Assembly (NCBI RefSeq): GCF_001720485.1
Contig: NZ_CP017114.1
Coordinates: 3,720,001 to 3,784,000, forward strand
Origin: Cobetia marina
Lineage (GTDB): Bacteria; Pseudomonadota; Gammaproteobacteria; Pseudomonadales; Halomonadaceae
DNA: 64,000 nucleotides
Direction: 5' to 3'
Shown here: piece by piece, positions 58,042 to 64,000 of the stretch
Layout: each line of letters begins with the position of its first letter
Position numbering within the stretch: position 1 is the first letter of the stretch
The notes under the pieces: model-generated
The model's input: only the letters and a program-made list of their open reading frames with translations
Databases searched by the model: none
Told to the model about the DNA's origin: nothing
Translations under genes and position numbers: made by a program

Positions 58042-58074
58042 GCGAGCTCCAAAGCGTTATCGGCGTATAATATT

Positions 58075-58101
58075 TGTACAATAAATAGCCCGCTCTGTAC
58101 A
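58075..58101 (-). promoter_or_regulatory. Paired TGTACA palindromes upstream of the photolyase-like gene
   Basis: TGTACA occurs at 58075-58080 and 58096-58101, centres 21 bases apart, beside an AT-rich TATTAT -10-like sequence (58066-58071 on the minus strand). TGTACA-type half-sites are used by light-responsive MerR regulators (LitR/CarH/PplR). The spacing differs from their published operators. Confidence 0.4.
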
Positions 58102-58279
58102 ACACGCTGTCCGATCAGGGACCTCATCCGACCTGCCGCCCGTGCGCTGGCGAGGGGTGCAAGTGCGTGATACATTCGAGAGGTTAGGTCACGATCCACC
58201 AATGTTTTCAACAAGATCGCGCAAGTGTCTCTACCCGCAAACACACTTGTCATCCAGGGGCTTCAGGAGGAATACGGCC

Positions 58280-58477
58280 ATGCTCGCAAGACATGACATG
58301 ACCGCACCAACCCGGCATCTTCACCGTCTGCCCATCGCGGGCAGCCGGGGGCGCGCTGCGGACCTCATCCCCACCTGGATGCTGGCACCTCGTGCCGTGC
58401 GCCTCCCCTTTCTGACTGATCCGCCCGCGGCGGTGACGTCTCATCCCGAGGTACCTGCGTCCCTGCCGGGCGCCTGA
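58280..58477 (+). CDS. Doubtful small ORF (65 residues) upstream of mrpA
   Basis: It begins MLARHDMTAPTRHLHRLP with AGGAGG 9 bases upstream. The remainder is Arg/Pro/Ala-rich without recognisable motifs, as expected from random GC-rich DNA. The SD is its only support. Confidence 0.2.
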   Translation: MLARHDMTAPTRHLHRLPIAGSRGRAADLIPTWMLAPRAVRLPFLTDPPAAVTSHPEVPASLPGA

Positions 58478-58743
58478 ACCTCTGAGCCGCCATCGGCTGC
58501 CACTGCCACCCATTCCCGCCACTTGATGGCGGCACGCACCTCCCGAGCAGGCGTCGACCTGACACGGAAGCGTGATCCAGAGGTGGCAACCTCGGCAGCC
58601 TGCAATGCGCTCGCCTATCCTATCGGCACCCAGTGGCCGAAATCCGCGTCCCGACCTCGAAGCTGGTGGCCTGGCCCTGAGCCCGTGTCCGCTCCGCTGA
58701 CGACAGAGGGACAACGCCCTACAACGACTGGAGCGAGTCTTCC

Positions 58744-61536
58744 ATGACCCTGCTGTTGATCGTGCTACTGCCATTGCTCGGTGCCCTGGTGCCGTTGATG
58801 GCCAGAGACCTGCCCCGCGGCCGCCTTGCCTGGCTGACGGCGGTTGCCCCTGCCCTGGCACTTGGTATCGCCGTCTTCCATCTCGGCGATGTCTTCGCCG
58901 GCCAGATAGCCCAGTTCTACCTGCCGTGGATCACCGAACTGGGGCTGGATCTGGCGCTACGCTTCGATGGCCTGTCAGCTCTGTTCGTCCTGCTGATTCT
59001 CGGCATCGGACTGCTGATCATCCTCTATTCTCGCTACTACCTGTCGAGCGAGGACTCGCTGGCACGCCTCTACAGCTTCCTGATGCTGTTCATGACCGCG
59101 ATGCTCGGCATCGTCATGGCGGACAACCTGCTGTTGATGTGGGTGTTCTGGGAGCTGACCAGTCTCAGCTCCTTCCTGCTGATCGGTTACTGGTATCAGC
59201 TGAGCGAGGCGCGCAAGGGCGCCCGCATGGCGCTGACCGTCACCGGTGCGGGCGGGCTGGCGCTGCTGGCCGGCATCCTGGTCATCGGTCATATCGTCGG
59301 CAGCTACCAGTTCGATGACGTCCTCGCGGCAGCAGACCAGATCCGCTCCCACGAGCTGTATCCTGTCGCACTGGTACTGGTGCTGCTGGGCGCCTTCACC
59401 AAGTCCGCGCAGTTCCCGTTCCAGTTCTGGCTGCCCCACGCGATGTCGGCGCCGACACCGGTGTCCGCCTTCCTGCACTCCGCCACCATGGTCAAGGCCG
59501 GGGTCTTTCTGCTGGCGCGCATGCACCCGGTGCTCTCGGGGACTGATCTCTGGTTCTACATCGTCAGCCTCACGGGCCTTGCCACCCTGCTGTATGGCGC
59601 CTGGTTCGCCTTGATGAAGCAGGACCTCAAGGGTGTGCTGGCCTTCTCGACCATCAGTCATCTGGGTCTGATCACGCTGCTGTTCGGCTTCAACAGCCAG
59701 ATGGCCGCCGTCGCGGGCCTGCTGCACATCATCAATCACGCGACCTTCAAGGCCTCGCTGTTCATGGCAGCCGGCATCGTCGACCACGAATGTGGCACGC
59801 GTGACATCCGCAAGCTCAACGGCCTGTACCGTTACATGCCACATACCACGGTGCTGGCGATGGTCGCCTCGGCCTCGATGGCCGGCGTGCCGCTGCTCAA
59901 CGGCTTCCTGTCCAAGGAAATGTTCTTTGCCGAGAGCCTCGATGCCCAGCTGCTGGGCGGTCTTTCCTGGCTGATTCCGGCGCTGGCGACCCTCGGTGGC
60001 ATCCTGTCGGTGGCCTACTCGCTGCGCTTCATCCACGACGTCTTCTTCAATGGCGAGCCGAAGGACCTGCCCAAGACCCCGCATGAGCCGCCGCGCTACA
60101 TGAAGCTGCCCATCGAGGTGCTGGTGCTGATCTGCCTGCTGGTGGGCATCCTGCCGTCACTGGTGATCAAGGACCTGCTGGTGAGCGCCTCCGCCAGCGT
60201 GCTGGCAGCGCCGGTGCCGGACTTCAGTCTCGCCATCTGGCACGGTTTCAACCTGCCGCTGCTGATGAGCGTCATCGCGCTGGGTGGCGGTGTCGCCGTC
60301 TACGCCCTGCGCCACCATCTGTACGCCTTCCAGCGCCAGTTCCGGGCGCGCAACGCCCTGCTGGTCTTCGAGGCCAACGTCCAGCGAGTCGTGAAACTGT
60401 CCGAGCGTTTCATGGACAGCTTCGAGAACGGTTCGCTGCAGCGCTACATGCTGTGGCTGCTCCTGACCGCGCTGGTCTTCGTCGGCATCGGACTGCTGGC
60501 CGTGCCGCGCCTGGGTGGAGAGCTTGAGCAGCAGCCCTTCGATGGCATGCTGCTGACGGGTGCCGTGATCACCGGCCTGGCCGGCCTGGGCACCGCGATC
60601 ACTCACCGCAAGCGCCTGATCTCCCTGCTGATGCTGTCAGTGGTCGGCCTGATGACCTCGCTGGCGTTTGCACGCTTTGCCGCCCCGGACCTGGCGCTGA
60701 CCCAGCTGGCGGTGGAGGTGGTGACGATGATCCTGCTGATGCTGGCACTGTTCTTCCTGCCACAGCGCACACCCAAGGAATCCAGCGCGCGACGCATCAT
60801 GCGTGACGTCCTGCTCGCCAGCGCCTTCGGCGTGGTGGTCGCAAGCCTCAACTTCGCCATCCTGACCCGCCCGGTCGAATCGATCTCCGACTTCTTCATG
60901 GCCAATGCGGTCTCCGGCGGTGGGGGCCACAACGTGGTCAACGTGATTCTCGTCGACTTCCGTGGCTTCGATACGCTGGGCGAGATCACCGTACTCGGGA
61001 TTGCCGGACTGGCGATCTTCAAGCTGCTCAACCGCCTGCGCCTGTTCATGCCGTCCACTGACCTGGATGGCCGCAACTGGTCGCCGGACCGCCACCCGAT
61101 GATTCTGGCCACCGTGTCCCAGACCCTGCTGCCACTGGCGCTGCTGGTCTCGGTCTACATCTTCCTGCGCGGCCACAACGAACCCGGCGGCGGTTTCATC
61201 GCCGGTCTGGTGACCGCCGTGGCCATCATCCTGCTCTACATCGCGCGCGGCGTGGACTGGACACAGCGCTGGCTGCGCTTCCCCTACCAGCCGGTCGCGG
61301 CGGCCGGGGTGTTGATCGCCGGCCTGACGGGCGCGGGCAGCTGGGTCTTCGGCTATCCGTTCCTGACGTCATCGTTCGGCCACTTCACGATTCCCGTGAT
61401 CGGTGAGATAGAGCTGGCCACCGCGCTGCTGTTCGACCTCGGGGTCTATCTGACCGTGGTCGGCGCGACCCTGATGATTCTCGCCAACCTCGGCAAGCTG
61501 ACGACACCGCACCGCCCGACCAAGGAGAAGAGCTGA
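58744..61536 (+). CDS. mrpA: Mrp-type Na+/H+ antiporter, fused subunits A and B
   Basis: A 930-residue membrane protein. Most of it is MrpA, homologous to complex I NuoL-type subunits ([64 protein letters not shown] with the proton-path Lys, TLNG-type [15 protein letters not shown]). After about residue 770 a MrpB domain is fused ([33 protein letters not shown]). The complex exchanges Na+ for H+ and gives alkali and salt tolerance. It is the first gene of mrpAB-C-D-E-F. Confidence 0.96.
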   Translation: MTLLLIVLLPLLGALVPLMARDLPRGRLAWLTAVAPALALGIAVFHLGDVFAGQIAQFYLPWITELGLDLALRFDGLSALFVLLILGIGLLIILYSRYYLSSEDSLARLYSFLMLFMTAMLGIVMADNLLLMWVFWELTSLSSFLLIGYWYQLSEARKGARMALTVTGAGGLALLAGILVIGHIVGSYQFDDVLAAADQIRSHELYPVALVLVLLGAFTKSAQFPFQFWLPHAMSAPTPVSAFLHSATMVKAGVFLLARMHPVLSGTDLWFYIVSLTGLATLLYGAWFALMKQDLKGVLAFSTISHLGLITLLFGFNSQMAAVAGLLHIINHATFKASLFMAAGIVDHECGTRDIRKLNGLYRYMPHTTVLAMVASASMAGVPLLNGFLSKEMFFAESLDAQLLGGLSWLIPALATLGGILSVAYSLRFIHDVFFNGEPKDLPKTPHEPPRYMKLPIEVLVLICLLVGILPSLVIKDLLVSASASVLAAPVPDFSLAIWHGFNLPLLMSVIALGGGVAVYALRHHLYAFQRQFRARNALLVFEANVQRVVKLSERFMDSFENGSLQRYMLWLLLTALVFVGIGLLAVPRLGGELEQQPFDGMLLTGAVITGLAGLGTAITHRKRLISLLMLSVVGLMTSLAFARFAAPDLALTQLAVEVVTMILLMLALFFLPQRTPKESSARRIMRDVLLASAFGVVVASLNFAILTRPVESISDFFMANAVSGGGGHNVVNVILVDFRGFDTLGEITVLGIAGLAIFKLLNRLRLFMPSTDLDGRNWSPDRHPMILATVSQTLLPLALLVSVYIFLRGHNEPGGGFIAGLVTAVAIILLYIARGVDWTQRWLRFPYQPVAAAGVLIAGLTGAGSWVFGYPFLTSSFGHFTIPVIGEIELATALLFDLGVYLTVVGATLMILANLGKLTTPHRPTKEKS

Positions 61537-61886
61537 TGGAAGCCCTCTACGCCACTACCACCGGCCTGCTGGCCGCCTGCGGTGTCTACCTGACCCTGCG
61601 CGGGCGCACCTTCCCTGTCGTGGTCGGACTGACGCTATTGTCCTACGCGGTCAACCTGTTCCTGTTCTCCATGGGGGGGCTTGCCATGCACGGCACCCCC
61701 GCCGTGGTCGGCTCAGGCTCGCCCACGGCGGACCCGCTGCCCCAGGCGCTGGTGCTGACCGCCATCGTGATCGGCTTCGCCATGACGGCCTTCGTGGTCA
61801 TCCTCGCCATGCGCGCGCGCGGTGACCTGGGCAGTGACCACGTCAACGGCAACCGTCTGGACGACTCGAAAGAGGATGGCAAGTGA
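61536..61886 (+). CDS. mrpC: Mrp antiporter subunit C
   Basis: A 116-residue three-helix membrane protein of NuoK type: EALYATTTGLLAACGVYLTLRG, VVVGLTLLSYAVNLFLFSMGGL, and PLPQALVLTAIVIGFAMTAFVVILAMRA. The PLPQALVLTAIVI motif is diagnostic of MrpC. Its ATG overlaps the mrpA stop by one base. Confidence 0.95.
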   Translation: MEALYATTTGLLAACGVYLTLRGRTFPVVVGLTLLSYAVNLFLFSMGGLAMHGTPAVVGSGSPTADPLPQALVLTAIVIGFAMTAFVVILAMRARGDLGSDHVNGNRLDDSKEDGK

Positions 61887-63427
61887 TGCTGCAACACCTG
61901 ATTGTCCTTCCGATCGTCCTGCCACTGCTGGTGGGCGCCTGCCTGCTGCTGAGTCGCGGCTCATCGCCGGTACTGCGCCGCAGCATCAGCCTGATCACCC
62001 AGGCCATCATGGTGGCCATCGCCATCGCGCTGGTCGTTCAGGCCAACGACGACACCATTCGCTACTACGCGCTGGGCGACTGGCAGCCTCCCTTCGGGAT
62101 CGTGCTGGTGCTGGATCGCCTGTCGGCGACCATGGTGCTGCTCAGCTCGGTACTGGGCCTGCTGGCCTGCCTGTATGCCACGGCGGGCATCGATGAGACA
62201 GGCTCCAACTTCCATGGCCTGTTCCTGCTGCAGCTGATGGGGATCAACGGTGCCTTCCTGACCGGTGACCTCTTCAACCTGTTCGTGTTCTTCGAGGTCC
62301 TGCTGATCGCCTCATACGCCCTGCTGCTGCACGGCGGCAGCAAGGCTCGCACGCTGTCGGCCCTGCATTACGTGGTGCTGAACCTGATGGGGTCGGCGTT
62401 CTTCCTGATCGCGCTGGGCATCCTCTACGGCGTGACAGGTACGCTGAACATGGCCGACATGGCCGTCATCGTCACCACGCTGGACCCGGGACGGGCCGGC
62501 CTGATGGAAGCCGGCGGTCTGCTGCTGCTGGTGGTATTCGGCCTCAAGGCCGCGATGCTGCCGCTGTATTTCTGGCTACCCCGCGCCTACGCCGCGGCCT
62601 CGGCGCCGGTGGCGGCGCTGTTCGCGATCATGACCAAGGTCGGCATCTATTCCATCCTGCGCGTCTACTCGCTGATCTTCACCGACAACGCCGGCACCCT
62701 GGCAGATCTCGGTCGCGACTGGCTGTGGTGGGCAGGGCTCGCCACGCTGGTCGTGTCGATGCTCGGCGTGCTCTCGGCACGTGACCTGCGCACCCTGGTG
62801 GCCTATCTGGTGATGATCTCGGTCGGTACGCTACTGACGGCGCTGGGCATGAACAGCATCGCGGCGGACAGCGCCCTGCTGTTCTACCTGATCCACTCCA
62901 CCCTGGTCACCGGCGGCCTCTTCCTGCTGGTGGATGTGATGGCAGGCCAGCGTGGCAAGGCCGGTGCCCGTATCGTGCGCTCACGGCCACTGCTGCAGGC
63001 GGGCCTGCTGGGCGGACTGTTCCTGATCGGCACGGCGGCCGCGGCGGGCCTGCCGCCCTTCTCGGGCGCCATCGGCAAGGCGCTGATCCTGTCGTCCGCC
63101 TCACTGGAGCAGCAGGTATGGCTGTGGCCAGTGCTGCTGCTGGCCGGGCTGTGCTCGATCGTGGCCTGTTCGCGTGCCGGTTCCAGCGTGTTCTGGCGCA
63201 CCGGCAACAGTGAACCCAGCGGTGAACGACTCGGTGTCGCGCGCGGCATCGCGACCTGCGGCCTGATCTCCGCCGCACTGGCACTGGTCGTCTTCGCCGG
63301 TCCCGTCTCGCATTGGACCAAGGCCACCGCACAGCAACTGTCGGACCCGGCCCCCTATCTCGATGCCCTTCTGGGCAAGGACGCCGCACCGGAAACCGCT
63401 CTGCCGCTCAAGGGAGACGCTCAATGA
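61886..63427 (+). CDS. mrpD: Mrp antiporter subunit D
   Basis: A 513-residue NuoM/N-type subunit with 14 or so helices. It has YATAGIDETGSNFHGLFLLQLMGINGAFLTGDLFNLFVFFE (MrpD hallmark), KAAMLPLYFWLPRAYAAASAPVAALFAIMTKVGIYSI with the conserved Lys residues, and PPFSGAIGKALIL. The ATG at 61886 is coupled to the mrpC stop (TGATG), with AGAGGA upstream. Confidence 0.95.
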   Translation: MLQHLIVLPIVLPLLVGACLLLSRGSSPVLRRSISLITQAIMVAIAIALVVQANDDTIRYYALGDWQPPFGIVLVLDRLSATMVLLSSVLGLLACLYATAGIDETGSNFHGLFLLQLMGINGAFLTGDLFNLFVFFEVLLIASYALLLHGGSKARTLSALHYVVLNLMGSAFFLIALGILYGVTGTLNMADMAVIVTTLDPGRAGLMEAGGLLLLVVFGLKAAMLPLYFWLPRAYAAASAPVAALFAIMTKVGIYSILRVYSLIFTDNAGTLADLGRDWLWWAGLATLVVSMLGVLSARDLRTLVAYLVMISVGTLLTALGMNSIAADSALLFYLIHSTLVTGGLFLLVDVMAGQRGKAGARIVRSRPLLQAGLLGGLFLIGTAAAAGLPPFSGAIGKALILSSASLEQQVWLWPVLLLAGLCSIVACSRAGSSVFWRTGNSEPSGERLGVARGIATCGLISAALALVVFAGPVSHWTKATAQQLSDPAPYLDALLGKDAAPETALPLKGDAQ

Positions 63428-63924
63428 TCAAGTCTCGTTCTCGCGTTCTGCCCACCCCGATGCTCTCGACCCTGCTGCTGGTCGTGTGGCTGATGCTGCA
63501 GAACAGCGTCTCGCCCGGGCAGATATTGCTCGGTGCGGTGCTGGCCATCGCCATCCCGGCACTGACCTATCGTTTCTGGGAGCCGCAGCCGGATCTCCAG
63601 AAACCGTGGCGACTGATCGGCTACCTGCTGCGCGTCATCCTGGACATCATCATCGCCAACCTGCAGGTCTCGCGACTCATCCTGAATCCGCGTGCGAAAT
63701 TCCGCCCGGCCTTCGTGCGCTATCCGCTGGAGCTCGAGCAGAAGTTCCCGATCACCCTGCTGTCGAGCACCATCACGCTGACACCGGGGACGGTCTCTGC
63801 CTATCTCACGCTGGATGGTCGCCATCTGATCATCCATGCACTGGATGTCGAGGATGAACAGGCATTGATCGACGAGATCCGCCAGCGCTACGAGCGCCCG
63901 CTGAAGGAGATCTACGAATGCTAG
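63424..63924 (+). CDS. mrpE: Mrp antiporter subunit E
   Basis: A 166-residue protein with two N-terminal membrane segments and a cytoplasmic domain: RVLPTPMLSTLLLVVWLMLQNSVSPGQILLGAVLAIAIP, then DIIIANLQVSRLILNP and the hallmark PITLLSSTITLTPGTVSAYLTLDGRHLIIHALDV. The ATG overlaps the mrpD stop (ATGA). Confidence 0.95.
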   Translation: MIKSRSRVLPTPMLSTLLLVVWLMLQNSVSPGQILLGAVLAIAIPALTYRFWEPQPDLQKPWRLIGYLLRVILDIIIANLQVSRLILNPRAKFRPAFVRYPLELEQKFPITLLSSTITLTPGTVSAYLTLDGRHLIIHALDVEDEQALIDEIRQRYERPLKEIYEC

Positions 63925-64000
63925 ACATCGCCCTGTGGATCAGCATCGCGCTGTTCGCGGCGTCCCTGATGCTCAACGTCTTCCGGCTGGCCATCGGCCC
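63918..64000 (+). CDS. mrpF: Mrp antiporter subunit F (3' end outside window)
   Basis: The first 27 codons are present: MLDIALWISIALFAASLMLN, then VFRLAIGP, a hydrophobic helix as in MrpF. AAGGAG lies 8 bases before the ATG, inside the end of mrpE, which it overlaps by 7 bases. A subunit G gene is expected beyond the window. Confidence 0.85.
   Translation, partial: MLDIALWISIALFAASLMLNVFRLAIG

Larger units (their letters stand above)
58042..58743. other. Intergenic region between the photolyase-like gene and the mrp operon
   Basis: 702 bases. The TGTACA pair and TATAAT lie near its left end. The only coding candidate is the 65-codon frame at 58280-58477. The last 260 bases before mrpA look featureless apart from a GGAG 10 bases before the ATG. 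Confidence 0.5.

Noticed and set aside
58250..58861. A 203-codon minus-strand frame upstream of mrpA
   Set aside because: It overlaps the mrpA start, is Arg/Gly/Ser-rich without motifs, and lacks an SD.

Overview
The window looks like chromosomal DNA of a GC-rich gammaproteobacterium, most likely a halophilic member of the Halomonadaceae (Cobetia/Halomonas-like). That is inference from gene content: a fused-subunit Mrp-type Na+/H+ antiporter, a complete System I cytochrome c maturation operon, PhaR (polyhydroxyalkanoate regulation), Coq7, the smc-zipA-ligA block, MetR and RstAB. Nearly all of it is dense housekeeping DNA. There is no CRISPR array, rRNA, tRNA, prophage or intact insertion sequence that I can see. 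Convergent genes are often separated by perfect GC-rich hairpins whose arms carry the A and T tracts.

Layout. 1-12 kb: an ion channel with a zinc-ribbon tail (cut by the left edge), a periplasmic acid phosphatase, yciO and a PHP-domain phosphatase/RNase on the minus strand, then yciB-yciI and mnmC on the plus strand. Next come a CitAB/DcuSR-type two-component system and a divergent 2-hydroxycarboxylate transporter. 11.8-19.8 kb (minus): smc, zipA, ligA and a YheU-like gene. 20-27.7 kb (minus): ccmABCDEFGHI, mostly joined by 1- or 4-base overlaps. 27.7-33.8 kb: a LexA-like autoprotease without a DNA-binding domain behind a near-consensus SOS box, then yigZ, azoR, an MliC-like lipoprotein, metR, a cold-shock protein and a lipocalin-like protein. 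33.8-36.2 kb: rstB and rstA (minus).

36.2-42 kb: the ribonucleotide reductase locus. Its promoter (DnaA-like boxes, -35/-10, paired NrdR boxes) is present twice, 765 bases apart. Between the copies lies an AT-richer segment with a 53-codon ORF and hairpins. A second unlisted-looking small ORF (41 codons) lies between nrdA and nrdB. 42-50 kb: 6-phosphogluconate dehydrogenase, a membrane retropepsin-like protease, a DUF3592 protein, an ankyrin protein, a PhoPQ-like two-component system next to two PepSY-type proteins, and a small membrane protein. 49.8-58 kb: coq7, a HIT protein, a lipopolysaccharide-kinase-like protein, a thioesterase-prkB pair, purD, phaR, rsmE and an unusual shortened photolyase/cryptochrome. 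58.7-64 kb: mrpAB, C, D, E and the start of F, running off the right edge.

Best candidates for something undescribed: (i) the HTH-less LexA homologue and its 16-base-arm palindromic operator; (ii) the duplicated nrd promoter enclosing a small foreign-looking gene; (iii) the small ORF inside the nrdA-nrdB operon; (iv) the truncated photolyase whose expected FAD-contacting Asn is His. Functions for these are not established here. Starts were mostly chosen from visible Shine-Dalgarno (SD) sequences.
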